Source: Scleroderma bovista
Taxonomy: Eukaryota > Basidiomycota > Agaricomycetes > Boletales > Sclerodermataceae
Assembly (NCBI GenBank): GCA_037178675.1
Contig: JAYMGJ010000172.1
Coordinates: 186,001 to 250,000, forward strand
Direction: 5' to 3'
Length of the DNA stretch: 64,000 nt
Position 1 is the stretch's first letter. Each line of letters opens with the position of its first letter. The notes under the pieces were generated by a model. That model was not told where the DNA came from and searched no databases. It saw only the letters and a program-made list of their open reading frames with translations. This document shows positions 35,301 through 48,812 of the stretch, piece by piece. A program made the position numbers and the translations under genes.

Positions 35301-38300
35301 TTTGCTTGGTGGTTTGCCAATTACTTGGTTGATCAACGAATCAGCGCAGAACCAAATAATCACCAGCTCTACCTCCGCTTCCTCGATGCCCTTGATATGC
35401 AGAAACTGTTCAAGCTTATCTTACACGAGACTTTGATGAAGTCTGCGACTGTCCTCAACAACGAAAAGACCCTGCAGGTCACTTCGGAGCGCCTTATTTT
35501 GAAGAACCTTGGGTCCTGGCTCGGCACTATTACACTTGCTCGTGATAAACCAATCCGCTACAAAAATCTATCCTTTAAAGACCTCCTTGTCGAAGGCTAC
35601 GAAAGTGGCCGACTCATTGTTGCCATTCCATTCGTTTGCAAGATTCTCGAGCCATGCTCAAAGTCCAAGGTCTTCAAGCCCCCAAACCCATGGCTTATGG
35701 CAGTCATCAGCTTGCTCGCGGAACTTTATCACTTTGCCGACCTCAAATTGAATCTCAAATTTGAAATCGAGGTGTTGTGCAAGGGCCTTGATATTGATCT
35801 CGACAATGTAGAGGCCACGACCATTCTGCGCAATAAGCCAACAGGTAACGCAGCTCCTCCCGCTGGTGGTCTGCACGAATTCGTCAACGAGATAGAATCA
35901 GTGGCGATAAACGGGTTTGAATCTACTGGAGTCCCAGGTGACTCGCACGTCGTGCCGCTCGGTCATGTTAGTTCTGCTGAGTCCCAGAGGGCAATAGGAA
36001 CGCATATGGAGTCGATTCTGGATAATCTGGCTTCCAGCGTGATCATTGGTACTCAGCTTGCCCCTTTTCATGTAAACCCTACATTCAAACGAGCTGTCCA
36101 ACTGGCCGTTGACCGTGCCGTCCGAGAGGTATTATTGCTTTTATATACCGGTCGTCCATTCCTGACCAACTCGTCTAGATCATCGTCCCAGTTGTGGAGC
36201 GCTCAGTAACTATTGCGGGAATATCCACCCGGGAACTCGTCGCAAAGGACTTTGCAACGGAACCAAGCGAGGAGAGACTGAGAAAAGCTGGTCATTCAAT
36301 GGCGCGGAAGCTCGCGGGAAGCCTCGCCTTAGTGACCTGCAAGGAGCCACTGAAGAGTAATCTAGGTGGACACCTAAGGAACTCCCTCATAGACCATGGT
36401 TTCACCGAGGTAAGCAGTACTTTTTCGATAGGAGGACGTAACTAACCTTCCTTGTAGCAAGTGATATCCGAGCAAGTGCTTTCTATCCTTGTGGCTGATA
36501 ATGTCGAGGTTGCTTGCTCTGCCATCGAAAAGGCTGCTATGGAGCGTGCTGTTACTGATGTCGATGATGGCTTTGCAGCTTCATACGAGATTCGTCGACG
36601 TCACCGGGAAGTAAGTACTGGATGTCAGAGGATTATGGGGGAAACAGCTGACTTTTGTTTACAGCTTCGCACTGGTCAAGTCTTCTGGGATCCTGCTGCG
36701 CCTCCAGCCAACTTTTCAGCTGGTCTGCCGGATCCCTTGCGCATAAAACCCGCTGGTTTACTAGCCCACCAACTTGCAGTTTATGACGATTTCTGTAAGT
36801 CTATGCTATTATCTTGGATCACCACCTTATAATCTTCTAGCTCTCGATCCTAAACGTCGAATAACTTTGAGTCGCCCTTCGTCTTCAATGACCTACTCCC
36901 GTAACGAGCATGTCAATCCCGCTCTCTATGCTGCATCCCCCACTCCTGATCAAAACATGGGTCAACAAGTGCACACGAGCCATCAAGACGCAATGGATAA
37001 ATTCTCTATAACTATCAGAGATCTGGAAAGTCTGATCGTCCAACTTCACATTCCTTCACTCTCCGCTCTACCATCCAACCACGACATTCGCCACCTTCTC
37101 CGTCAAGTGTTGTACACCGCTGCGGAATCTGTTGACCGTCACCGCACCCCTCTTTTGATGTCACAAAAGATCGTCCAACTACTCTACAAGGCATCCTCTC
37201 AACTCGGCAGAGAAATTTATGTGACGCTCCTGGATCAACTTTGCCGCGCTTTTGAAGATGTTGCCAAAGAGGCGATTACGTGGCTTTTGTACGCCGAGGA
37301 CGAGCGTAAGCTCAACATCCCAGTAACAGTTACGCTCCTTCGCAGTGGTCTCGTGAACGTTTCGCTTCAGGACCAACAGCTGGCTAAGAGTTTGTTTCAA
37401 GACCCTCGCCCGAGCTTGCAAAGTTTTGCTGCTGGTCTCGTTCGGGAGTGTTTGTCCAGTGAACCCCCCGTCGCGTCGCAGAGCCAGCTGACCTACACTA
37501 TCGAGGTCCTCGGTCAGCTCGCTCAAGCCGGCAAGGCCAACGAGGAGTACGTGCATTCCTTGCTATATTTCCAGTGACTCACATCCTTTAGGGTTAACCA
37601 ACTTCTGGACGATCTCCGTGGTGTCAGGAGGCCAAGCACATCCACAACTTCGGACGGCGTTGTTGTCCGCCAGCCATCTGTGAAGCCAGAAACCGAGCAA
37701 CTGAGAGAAAAGCTCTTCATGTGGTTCCAGCAATGGGTCAACATCTTCCAGCGATCGCACACCCCTGAGAAAGCCTTCGTCTCCTATATCACGCAATTGA
37801 CAAAACAAGGCATTCTCAAGGTTGAAGACGTGTCTTCATTCTTCTTCCGCGTTTGTCTTGAGGCTGGCATTAACAGCTACATGAAATGCGTCACTGCCGG
37901 GGAGTTTGACTACGCCTTTCAAGCTCTTGATGCCATGTCTAGGCTCATTGTTTACATCATCAAGTATCACGGAGACGCAAGTGGCGTCAATAACGACCAG
38001 GCTAAAGTTCATTACCTCACGAAGATTTTGTCGATCGTCGTCCTGGTCCTCGCTAATATGCACGAGGAGCAGGGGGCCGTTTTCCAGCAGAAGCCGTTCT
38101 TCAGGTTTTTCTCCAGTCTAGTCAATGACCTACATTCAATGGAGGCCCACCTTGGCACTGCATACTTCCATTTATTGGTTGCAATTGGGTATGCTTTCAG
38201 CATTTCAACCAAATACCCGTAGTTGACATGACATAATAGTGACACCTTTAGCTCTTTGCAGCCCATGTACTTCCCAGGATTCGCGTTCTCCTGGTTATCC

Positions 38301-39378
38301 CTCATTTCCCACAGGCATTTCATGCCTAAGCTCCTCCTTGCGGAAAACCGTGAGGGCTGGTCCGCATTCCACAAGTTATTGCTCTCGCTTCTCAAGTTTT
38401 TGGCTCCCTTCTTGAAGGAATCTGACCTCCAGCTGGCCGCCCGAGACCTTTACAGAGGTACTTTGCGTCTCCTTCTCGTCCTCCTTCATGATTTCCCCGA
38501 GTTCCTCAGCGGATACTACTTCAGCCTATGTGATGCCATCCCTTACCGTTGTGTTCAGCTCCGGAATATCGTTCTCAGCGCATTCCCCCTTTCCATTGTA
38601 CTTCCAGACCCCCACCTTCGTAATGTCAAATTCGACTCGATCCCTGAGATGGGTCCTATACCGCCTATCTCCTCCGACTTCGCTTCGGGTCTCAGAGTTC
38701 CTGAGCTGAGGAATGGATTGGATCAGTACCTTTTCAACCGCGGCACTCCCACATTCCTGGCCTCACTAAAAGAACGCTTGAAATCGCCAGCAGTGCCAGA
38801 AGGCTCCACCGAAACTTACAATCTATCCCTGCTGAACTCTGTGGTTATGTACATTGGAGTGTCGTCGGTCGCACAGGCAAAATCGAGGAGTGGATCCCCT
38901 GTTTTCAACCCTACTGAACCTGGTGTTATTGCCCTACAGTATTTGGCCACTAATCTAGACGTCGAAGGCAAGTGTATATCTTTTCTCAGTCGTCTATTTC
39001 TTATCATCTTCCAGGACAACACCACCTCCTGAGCTCTACGGTACTTCACCTGCGATATCCCAATGCCCATACCCACTGGTTCTCGTCCCTTCTCCTACAC
39101 CTCTTTCTTGAGGTAAAAGATGACCGTTTCCGTGAGGTCATGACGCGGGTTTTATTGGAGCGCTTCGTTGTGCATCGCCCTCACCCATGGGGTGCTTTGG
39201 TTACCTTTATCGAGTTGCTCAGGAACCCGAAATACGAGTTCTGGAACAAAGAGTTTATCCGTGTTGTTCCCGAAGTCACTATACTTCTTGAGAGTGTAAG
39301 TCTGACAGTATTACCCACACAATGTCCGTGATGCTCACGCCGGCTCATCAGATTGCGAGGTCCATCTATCAACCCTAG
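32303..39378 (+). CDS. NOT1: CCR4-NOT complex scaffold Not1 (CNOT1)
   Basis: Scaffold of the deadenylase complex that shortens mRNA poly(A) tails. The start at 32303 gives MDNPPNANIHTIVKAQIVFLL and the first intron follows EIRS. Regions in order: N-terminal HEAT part; TTP-binding part (LFGSIIYHELVDFIPLGIAIRYVVDAL .. FKFGLQALARFESRLGEW); CAF1-binding MIF4G part (VSDKILFIVNNLAPSNFEVKL .. LGSWLGTITLARDKPI); DUF3819/CNOT9-binding part (FKRAVQLAVDRAVRE .. KDFATEPSEERLRKAGHSMARKLAGSLA); and the C-terminal Not1 domain (MYFPGFAFSWLSLISHRHFMPKLL .. GYYFSLCDAIPYRCVQLRNIVLSAFP .. FNRGTPTFLASLKERL). The last intron joins ILLES to IARSIYQP and a stop at 39376-39378. More than ten short introns. A decayed piece of this gene lies at the window start. 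Confidence 0.95.
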
Positions 39379-39789
39379 ACTATCGCGTTCTGCATTTTCC
39401 TACTTGCTATCTCTTGCGCACATCTGTGTTACTTCAGGGTTTTTTTTCTCTATTCTATTTTACCGACTTCCCACCTTTTTTCCCGACTGCACTCACTGTA
39501 TTGTAACAACTTCCCCGCTTATCCCAGTGTTGAATCCAGGTGTAACATGTCAGCATTGATCATGTGCCATACCGTACGAATAAATTCACGTTCTTTTCTC
39601 ATGTAGGAGATCTGCTCAGGCGTTCATATGTTCTATATGGTGTCATCTATGTCGTGGTCCATAAGTTGCTCTAGGTTACATTTTCCGTGACACGTGTAGA
39701 TAACATGAACTTGTTGCTTGAACTACTAGTCGAGCCATGATAATCGATCGTTCCAAGTCCAACTACCAGTATCAGAGCATCTGAAAACA
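39379..39789. other. Convergent 3' spacer between NOT1 and the S9-like peptidase
   Basis: A T-rich stretch follows the NOT1 stop, as expected for 3' UTR and polyadenylation. An AATAAA-type signal (GAATAAATTC) occurs near 39580. No gene seen. Confidence 0.5.
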
Positions 39790-42700
39790 CTAACAGGAGG
39801 TTGACGAGATTTCATTAACTGAGGAAAGATAAACATACCCTGTACCTTCAACACCTGCGGCGCCGAACTTGTCGGCCCGTCCATTCACCACGATCCAGTC
39901 CGGCGATAGAACACCCGTGCGGATGGGGAAGAGTCTGACTGCACGCTCAAGACCATCCAGGTCTGTATATTGGAGGAAAAGCGATGTGGCTGCAGCATTT
40001 GTGGGATGCGGCTGAAGGAACAGTATGGCTAGTCGTCCAAGCGTGGTCATCAGCACGTCAGCGAGAGGAACAAATAGGTGGCTAACCTGATGATGGCCTG
40101 ACAAACCGCCTGCCACCAAAGCACCATGCATCGTTGTCAAACCTCCAAGCACTCCCCACCTGCTCTAGCCAGGCCTGTATCAGTCGTTCTTTGGCACAGC
40201 CAATCACGACCAGGTTGCCCTCATCAAAGTCGGCTAAGGAGGTCAGCTCATAGACTGCTATCACCTGGGCATCGATAGCGTGGAATAAACGCAATGTATA
40301 TGCAATGCGTAGGGCAGCATGGAGCTCAGGAGAGGGCGCCAAGGAGGGGACGAGCAGTGTTAGTGGTGCGGGACTGGATAGAATCGCTTGGAGACGCTGG
40401 CGGGGTTGAGCGGGGATTGTGTTATTCTGGCAGTGGGGGTGTAGCTGGGGATCCAGATATAAGCCAGGGAGAATATATGTTAACGAAGCGAGGGACTAAC
40501 GAACATACCTTCCACGTGAGCTCCCCTTCAGAAGATGAACCACCCCTCGCAAACCACACGATCCTATGCTTACAATCCTCCACTTCGAGTGTGATTTCGT
40601 TCCCATCAACATCGAGAACCAAGATGATGGACCACTTTATTGCTTCATCCATCTCGTCACCTTCTGAATGTTCCAACATCGATATATTTCCAAGATTACA
40701 AGCATCCAGCCATGTTTTCAGATCAAGCGAAAACATGGAGACGTTGGTAGTCCGGACGGACGACCGCCCGCTCCCCGATGCTAGGGTTACTTCCAAGCGA
40801 GCCAAGCTGTGTAGGCGCCGTGACTTGTTGTGTAGAGTGGATCTTAGCAAGGAACTCACTGGCCCGGTATACTCAAAGCATGAATCTGCCATCCATACAT
40901 CGATCCACTCTCCTGGGGAACGGACACGGTGAGGGTGAAGCAATGCGGCTGTTGGATCATCATTGGATAGTCACTCTCGCTCCGCACTGGAGCACAGACA
41001 GGTATTTCAGAAGAGGATGAAAAATATAACTTGTTCAAAAATGCTTGTACGTGATCATTTTTCAAAACCTCTGGGTACCAGTGTGGACGGCCAGGATCCT
41101 CGTAGTGACTGCATTAGGAATAATAGAGGTAATTAAGCTGTGATGTGAATGGGGAAGATAACACACCATGCATATGTATCGGGATCCCAAGTCTTCAACA
41201 CCCCGACCAACTCACGGGTATGCCACGGTGGAACATTGTTGTCTTCCCCTCTGAATTCGGGCTCGTCAGATGATTCAAGGAACCCATCGTGTAACGGGAT
41301 ATAGTGGAAGCAGTAGAATGCAGTGCATAAGCATGACCCACCCGTGCACAGCTAATATTGGTGTTCCTACCAAGTTTGATAGAAACAGATCATTATCATC
41401 AGGGGTAAGTGACGTCTCGAGCACAGCGCGGAGGTAGGGATCGATGAAGTGGGAGAACCTGCAGTGCGCAATAGATGTGTCCTTCGAGACATAGTATAAG
41501 AAAGCAGAAATATACCGGCTCATACTCCAAGACACGTATGCCTGTGACTTGATGTATCCCGCAGCTGGGACAGCTATGGATGACATCCAATATCAGGGTG
41601 TTATATGGACGGAAAAACGAGCATGCGCACCTCCGCATACTCGGTCGGGCCACCTTGCTGCCATGTACCATACCCCCTGACCTCCATTGGAGTGTCCCAT
41701 AAGGACGACACGCGTGTCAGGATTAAAGCCCCAATCTCTCCATCCACAGACAGCAGAAAGGATGTCTGAGAGAGCTGAGACTGATAAAAAGGCGTCGGCT
41801 GCAGAGGGTCCGTGCCAGTCTAAGCCCTACAGGGGCATCACGCGCAAGTGAGGGTAACGGGAGTAGAATGACTCGACACTCACCCACTCAGTTCCACCCA
41901 TCGGAATGACAACCCACGCGTACTTTTGTCGCGATAGGGAATAGGCCCAGAATGACGTGGTAAGGATATCTACACCGGCACCATCTATGGTATTATGGTT
42001 TGAATGACACAGAACCACGCAGGATATCGATGCACCACGCACGTAGCGCAATGATGGGTTCGTTCCCTTTACAAACCCGACCTCTGCCTTGACTTGTCTC
42101 GTGCAACCCCAACTCCAAGAAGGGTAATTTCGGAGGAATGACAGTAAATGCAGTCACCCTAGACTTGGCAAAGAAGTACGTCGCACGAACTGGTGTGAAA
42201 GTCGATTGTGTCCAAAGAGGGGCGTGTACAAGGGGAATAGTTACCTCAAGCACGAACTTGTCGATATGCGAAGATAACCCTGCGGTGGAACTCATTGTAG
42301 GAGAAGGTACTAGTGAGAATGTAAGCTTGACAGTTAACTCTGACATACTCTCTGGAATGCGCTCTGCGTCGGATAGGGCAATGCGCAGGGGCACGACTCG
42401 CATCTGAGTGGGAGCGATCCGGATAGGTTCCACCAGGGTGAGAGTGAGGGAGCTATTTGGAAAGCTAGAGAGGACGTCGACCAGGCAAGCATTTGTAATA
42501 ATCCACCATCCTTGTGTATTAAAATCTACGGATGTTAAGCCAATGCCGATGGCCTCGCCGAATGGTCGACCGCCAATAATATGAGGTGCAATGGAGTGTG
42601 CGGGAGAATGCTGAAGAGGCAACTTATAGTATGTGGAGGGGGGTCGAAGCAGCGCAGAGTTCCTCGAAGACGCAGGGTAGCAGAGGGAACTCGAGTGTTC

Positions 42701-43594
42701 TAAAGGCAATGAAGGGAATTCAAGTTGGATAGACAGTGAAATGTCTAAAACGGGGCATTTGGAGGCATATGCATCAGGGTCACCAAATAGCCGAATCTTG
42801 AAGGATCGTCAAGAAAGCACAGATGCATGCACTGCAGAGCAGAAACAAGAACCCATACCTCGTATGCTCCACAGATGACTACTTCATACCTTGTACCTAC
42901 CCCATCTTCATTTCTCCTTGGAGAAACAGGGAGCCTCACCAGTTGCGCTGGTGCTCTCGCCATCGTGTACACATTGCCGGTATGCCACTCTGGTACATGC
43001 GTCTTTCGCTCTGGTGACGCGGGAGGTGGAAGGATAGTGAAGAACGCGCCTTGCACAAGACTTGTACGAAGGAGAGGATCGACATTCACCCCGAATGCAA
43101 AACGGGTTTCAGCCGCCTGTGCTGTTCGCGGTGGATAGACGGTCAACCAGCCCCGGAGCACGCTGACATGCTGGAAACCTGCCCAACCCTCAGTTGCGCG
43201 CATCTGTTTCCAGGGGATGTCTGGATATGAAACGAGGATCTTCCCATTAGAGTCAGCTGTCGTGCGCGTCCACGAAACATGTATGGATGGAGACAGTGAG
43301 GATAGGTATGTTAGATCGGACGTAAGTGGGATTGGGCAGCTGGAGACTGCGACCAGATTGGTGCTTAATACTTAAGTATAAACACTAGGGGAAGTGAAGT
43401 GACTCACGATCGAGAGGGTATGCTGGAGAAAGGAAGTGTTGCTCGCGGGAGTGGACAGGGAACGGACCAAGGACCTGTTTGTCGAACACCTTTTCGTTAG
43501 AACGCGATCATATCGACATTACAAGAAATCCACAACACACATCCCACTCGGGATCCAACTTGATACGCCAGTCACAGACAAGAGTCGCATCCAT
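39790..43594 (-). CDS. Large alpha/beta-hydrolase, prolyl-oligopeptidase (S9)-like
   Basis: About 900-residue fungal protein with a serine-hydrolase domain in its middle. Start MDATLVCDWRIKLDPEWD at 43594; an intron then joins VFDKQVLGPFPVHSREQHFLSPAYPLD, a typical start for this family. The N-terminal half is beta-rich. The catalytic centre is DTRVVLMGHSNGGQGVWYMAARWPDRV (nucleophile Ser in GHSNGG). A candidate acid is in EDNNVPPWHTRELVG and a candidate His in DPGRPHWYPEVLKNDHVQAFL. The C-terminal half (RLFPIRTGVLSPDWIVVNGRADKFGAAGVEGTGYV) is conserved in fungal relatives but has no assigned role. It is spliced repeatedly; exact borders in the last third are less sure. Substrate is unknown. 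TMA7 lies 154 bp upstream on the same strand. Confidence 0.78.
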
Positions 43595-43748
43595 AGCCAC
43601 TCTGGATCATGCAGGTTGAATGTTGAACGCCGAGCGCTGAGCGCTGGTGTGGGACACTCCCCACACTTTGATTTAGAGATAGTACAAGACTACAAATCCA
43701 TTTCCTTCCCGACAATGTCATGGTATACACATCCGCCGTGCAGCGTAG

Positions 43749-44174
43749 TTACTTTTTCCCAGACCTACAGTTGCATAAGAATCACGAACCAACAGGAAAG
43801 CGTTTACATACTTCTTGATGCCACCCCCGGGCGGTGCGCCACCTATCCAGCGAGATCTCCGTAGAATGTTTGAAAGTAGAGTATATGTGCGTACCTTTAG
43901 CGGCTGTTTTTCACCAGCAATCACGAACGTATCAGTCAATGCCACAAGATCGTAGTGAACTAGACGCACCCTTTTCTCGCGCAGCCTTCAATGCAGCGTC
44001 TTCGGCTCTCTTCTTCTCCTTCAAGGCCTTGTCATCTTCATCTTCATCCTTCTTGTCTTTCTTAGGTGTCTATAAAACACAACAGAATGGTATCAAGCAG
44101 ACCGTACAGCCGGTCGAGTTGGAAAGGGCATCACGTACCTTCAAAGGCTTCAACTTCCCGCCTTGCCGCGACAT
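43749..44174 (-). CDS. TMA7: Translation machinery-associated protein 7 (TMA7), four exons
   Basis: Tiny ribosome-associated protein. Exon 44139-44174 codes MSRQGGKLKPLK and exon 43970-44069 codes TPKKDKKDEDEDDKALKEKK through AAREK. A third exon codes GGAPPGGGIKK, and a last exon of 16 nt codes SGKK and the stop at 43749. The 60-residue product matches the whole family: start MS.RQGGKLKPLK, acidic-basic helix and C-terminal GGGIKKSGKK. All four donor and acceptor sites are GT..AG. Half the locus is intron. It is divergent from striatin, with about 940 bp between starts. Confidence 0.93.
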
Positions 44175-45110
44175 GTCGAATGAGAAAAGCAGTTTATTGT
44201 AGAAATTGGTGCAAAATATTTGACTCGATTTGATGGAAATCGTCCCAAAATAACCAGCCGCCGACGTCAACTCATTTGCTCCTCGCTCGTCACTACCTAT
44301 CCTCTGCGCCGCCATCACATGCAAATACAACCATGATATCTTTCCCCCCACATAGATTTGCCCCAGAGGCCCGAATGCCATCGCACCGCGAAAATACAGG
44401 ACAGCCCTTTACTCTCTCCCACGTCTTCGCAGCAGCGGGGTACCCCTGATGCTTACTGTAGTAGGGTATCGAGAGAGCAGAATTTCTTGGAGTATCCCCC
44501 ATGTGCTCCAGTTAGACGTGTTAGTTGCTCCCAAAAGCGAAGGAAGACGAATGCATTTGATGTGTTGGTTAAGCAACCGCGATCAAGCCGGCTAGTCTGC
44601 GGCGGGCACTTGCTCTGAGCCTCTGTCCGCAGCGAAAATTACGAATGCAGCACGGCTATGGATAAGCTCCATGAAGGAGATCTGGACAGTTTTGTCGTCC
44701 AGGCCGTCTTAGATGATGCACAGACACCGTTCGCCGACTTGGTGAATTGCATCTAGTACGATGGTCGCTGCTGTATGTCCTCCGCATCACAAAAAATTCG
44801 TTTACTGTAATGCCCACTGCATCTTTAGCATATGTTCGATGATATGGGGATGCAGATAGAAAGAGTTCACCGAGGCGTTGGAGCCTGGTTTCAAAATGTC
44901 CCAGTAACTCTGCTCAAGGGGTTGTTTGCCCGCGTCAGAACACGCGCTGCAGGGAAAAAGTTTATCGAGTTTTTAGTTTCCCGCTAGCGTGATTCTGTGA
45001 AAGGGTCGGCCTCTGCTTTTCTTTGTTGCTTGTCGTCGTCGTCGTCGTCGTCGCTGTCGTCGACGTTGAGTGTGTTGTTATTTGTTGCCCGTAAACATTT
45101 CGCAAGGACG
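44175..45110. other. Long intergenic region between TMA7 and striatin
   Basis: A 936-bp divergent interval with no convincing exon chain. Just upstream of the striatin start is a TCG/TCGTCG microsatellite (about 45031-45062), probably in the 5' leader. Confidence 0.55.
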
Positions 45111-48100
45111 ATGTTCTCGACTCCCCGTCTCGTCTTGAACGTCAAGTCGCAGCACCAGCAACAGCAACAGCAACAGCAACAGCAAATCACGTTAACAGCC
45201 CCGCAGCACCGCGACGCCCTTAACGGTTTTCAATACCAAAACGCCCTTAACGCCAGCCAGCTTCCGCCCAACATTCAGCACCCACAGACAATCCAGATTC
45301 CAATGCTTAGCGCACTCCAGGTGCCTCAGCCCCAGTTAAACTCACAGACAAACGGCCCACCGCCTCATCACCATCAGCAGCAGCAGCAGCAACAGCAACA
45401 ACAGCAGCAGCAAAATGCTCTCGGGCAACAGGGTCAGGGCATCCCGCCACCTCCACCGCAAAACGGACAGGACTACACACTATCGAGTGTATTGCACTTT
45501 CTACAGACGGAATGGCGCTGCTACGAGCGCGACAGAAATGAATGGGAAATTGCAAGGGCTGAAATGAGGGTGGGTGTTCTTGCTCTTTGTTTCTTGTATT
45601 CGTGGCCATGTCGGACAACTCGGATCATTGGCCTCGTATTTGCTACTTTGATACCCTTATGCTCATATCACATTGTCATAGGCTCGCATTGCCCTCCTTG
45701 AGGGTGAACGTCGTTCTTTCGAAAATGTAAAACTCGACCTTATGCGACGTATCAAAATGCTGGAATACGCATTGCGCATGGAACGGTATGCCCCCCCGCT
45801 ATCTTTTGACCCTACCCATTCTAAAATATCCTGGCATGTGTCAGCTCCAAGCAACTAGGGCAGCCGTCAACGGTCACACAATCATCCAAGCTAAATGCCA
45901 CTCAGCAGAGTGCTAAAGACGACGCGAAAGAAGGCAGCAGAGGAAGCTCACCGCGCAGCGAAGGCATGTCCTTTGTTTTATTGCACCTTCGTCTAATTAA
46001 TCCTGGCCTTTGCACAAAGACTCTCCTCTCCCACCAGAACGCGCCCCCAACGCCACTTCCGCTGCTCCGCTCCGGCAGCCCTCGTGGTCGGGGATTCCCG
46101 CCACCAGTACCCTGCAGACCACTGGTGCGGCCAGTTCCGCACTGGCTGCTAGGGCCCCGCCTGGGCGCGACCCCAAATCTCGCGCACGCAGCCGCGAATA
46201 TCTCAAACAATGTCTCCAAGAAATATCCTACCTCACATCCCCCCAGGCGATGAATCCCCTTCCTAACCGTCCCCTCATTACAAACCCCAACCCTCCCATG
46301 GGACCCAATCCATCCGTCATGCCAGGTTCAGCAGGCGGCGTTGGTATGGGTGTTGGTGTCAATTCAAGTGCACCAGGGCTCAGTGGGTCTGTTGCTGTTA
46401 CGGCAGCGCAAAATCCCGGTCTTGCACAATCTGGACAAGCACAAGTCCCACAGTCTTTTGAGCCGATATATAACGGACGCCCAAGGAAACAGCTCCCGGA
46501 TGGTCAGCCACAAGGTGTCAGTGGCTTGAACAGCGTATCAGGCAAGGAGTTCCCTCTTATGGGTGGCACACAAGCTACTAGCGCTACCATGAACCTCGCT
46601 CCGGCGAGTGCCCCTCCGTCGACAGGATCGATGGAGCGGGGGAATCCGTTTGCAACTGCAGGTTCAACGCTGTGCCAACAACCACAGCAACAGCAACAAC
46701 CCCGTCAAGTCCCACAGACGCCAGACAGCGAGTCCGGGCAGTCGCAGCAGTCACCACAATCACAGCGCGTGTCACAGCTGCCACCCCCTTTGCAACAGGA
46801 CGGCACTCAGACTCCTGAGTCGCATGCTGAAGAAGAGTCATCAAAGCGGCAAACGGCCATTTTCCTCCCTGGGACGGAAGACGCAAGTGCATGGCGAGAG
46901 AAACTTCGCGCGACATATGAACAACACATGCAGCGGTGGAGAGACCCTGAAGAAGATGAGTCAGAAGAGGTTGGGGAAGAGGAAGATGAGTCAGAAAGTG
47001 TTGGCGTAGGAGTAGATGAGGGCGAAGGTGATGGCTCCAAGTCGTGGAAGTCAAAGAGGACTTTGAGAAAGTCGGTTTACTCCACTGGCTATGTTGTTCC
47101 GCAGGAACTGACGATGTGCTAATCTCCAGTCACTTGGATGCCGTACGCGCCGTGGCCTTCCATCCTACTGAACTCTGCCTTGCCACAGGGGGGGACGATG
47201 GTACCGTCAAAATTTGGCGAATGGATGTTTCCACTCTGACTTCCTCCACGTACGTCACGCATTTGTCCTTTTTACCTCGTGTCCTCATCGCATTCACATA
47301 GCTCCCGTCCAACAACGGAAAGTGAGCCCCAGCTCACCCTCCGCGGTCACTCTGCTGCGATCACGCGCATTGTACACTCGCCCACGCGCCAACTCATTTA
47401 CAGTGCCTCGCTTGATGCCAGCATACGAGTATGGTCGCTTCCTTCATCGTCACATACCACTTATGCGCCTTATGACCCGACTTCTGCGCGGGGCGAACTT
47501 ATCGGACATACGGATGCTGTTTGGGACCTTGCCCTTGTACGGGACGAAAGCACCCTCATTAGCGGTGGTGCCGAAGGCGCCATCAAGATATGGGACGTTG
47601 GCATTCCTGGCGGGGGTGCACTTCGGCTATCGTGGGGCTACCACGGTCTGGAAAGGGAGGCTGGTGAAAGCGAGGAGGACAGCGAAGATCCGGGTGCCAC
47701 ATCCGTAGAGCCGATCAGGACAGACTTGAAGAAGGTTGCTGTATCTTATCAAAATGCGGTTGTGAAGATATTTGAGATAGAGACAGGAAAAGAGGTATCG
47801 CGATTATCTACGGATACGACATATGGTTGGTCTTTCCTAGGTGCCCCCGCCCAATTGATGCTTACGCGTTCTCATAGATGGCACACCAGCGACCCAGATC
47901 AATCGGATCATCTCACATCCGACGATGCCAATGCTTGTTACTGCCCACGAGGACAAATTCATCCGCATGTTCAACATTTCAACAGGCAAGTCCATCAATC
48001 CCTGGACGAGTTCACATGCTGACACGATACAGGCCAATGCACTCACAACATACTTGCACACTTGGATGGCGTGACCTCGTTATCCATCGATGCGGCCGGG

Positions 48101-48298
48101 TTCTCTCTCGTCTCAGGCTCACACGACTGTTCAGTGCGCTTCTGGGATCTGTTAGGCGCCCGAACGTGTACGCAAGAAATGACATCACACAGAGAAAAGG
48201 CAAAAGAAGGCGTTCTAGACGTTGAATTCCATGCCTCCTTACCATTCATGGCAAGCGCAGGCGCCGACGGCGTCGTTAAGCTCTATGCATCATCATGA
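45111..48298 (+). CDS. Striatin-family STRIPAK scaffold (coiled coil plus WD40 repeats)
   Basis: Core scaffold of the STRIPAK phosphatase-kinase complex, which in fungi controls hyphal fusion and fruiting (the Sordaria PRO11 / yeast Far8 family). Start MFSTPRLVLNVKSQ at 45111. Two Gln runs (about 45151-45185 and 45376-45412) flank a Pro/Asn-rich stretch. The striatin domain is YTLSSVLHFLQTEWRCYERDRNEWEIARAEMR, continued across an intron as ARIALLEGERRSFENVKLDLMRRIKMLEYALRMER. A long low-complexity linker follows, with PGTEDASAWREKLRATYEQH and an acidic patch. Spliced WD40 repeats start at HLDAVRAVAFHP (intron between ACTTTGAGAAA and TCACTTGG) and run through DGTVKIWRM, DASIRVWSL, GAIKIWDV, HEDKFIRMFNIS, CSVRFWDL and GVVKLYASS. 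STRIPAK assignment rests on this domain order. Confidence 0.93.
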
Positions 48299-48812
48299 TT
48301 CACAGCTCACCAACCGGACTTGATTCAAGGATTTTCTTTTCGTGTACACACAAGTCTTAAGCTTGATGTGGCGGGATGGAATCATAGATCAGCACGATTC
48401 TTACGTTTTTTTGTCTGCTGTGTAGGTATGCAGTGCTCAATCAAGGTCGTGGATCTTTACACAATACATTTGGGATCTTTATTCCATATACCCTCAGCTG
48501 TCCTGTTTTTCATACGACTGTGCAATGTTTGTTTGAGATTGACAGCACTTTCAGGGTGATTTGGAATGAGTACACAGGGATCCTTGGACCAGGTGACTCG
48601 TACATGATGTTATCAGTCACTGACACCACAGCTGGGACTCTAAGATTTAACAACTCGTGTTTTGAGATCCTTCGAGGTCAGAAATGGAACGGGTTGGAGT
48701 CAAGAAATAAGGCTACAGCAACTTGCTATGAGTACATGGAAATATAGGCGTTAGCCAGGGTAAAATATGTGTCAAAGAACAACGAAAATCGACCTCTGTA
48801 CTTCCCAAGCGA
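48299..48812. other. Convergent 3' spacer between striatin and phosphodiesterase genes
   Basis: No gene supported. The ORF on the plus strand near 48433-48747 has no domain content and is probably 3' UTR. Confidence 0.5.

Noticed and set aside
45966..46253. Alternative frames overlapping the striatin linker
   Set aside because: The striatin frame joins correctly at both ends; the others are compositional shadows of Pro/Ser/Ala-rich coding sequence.
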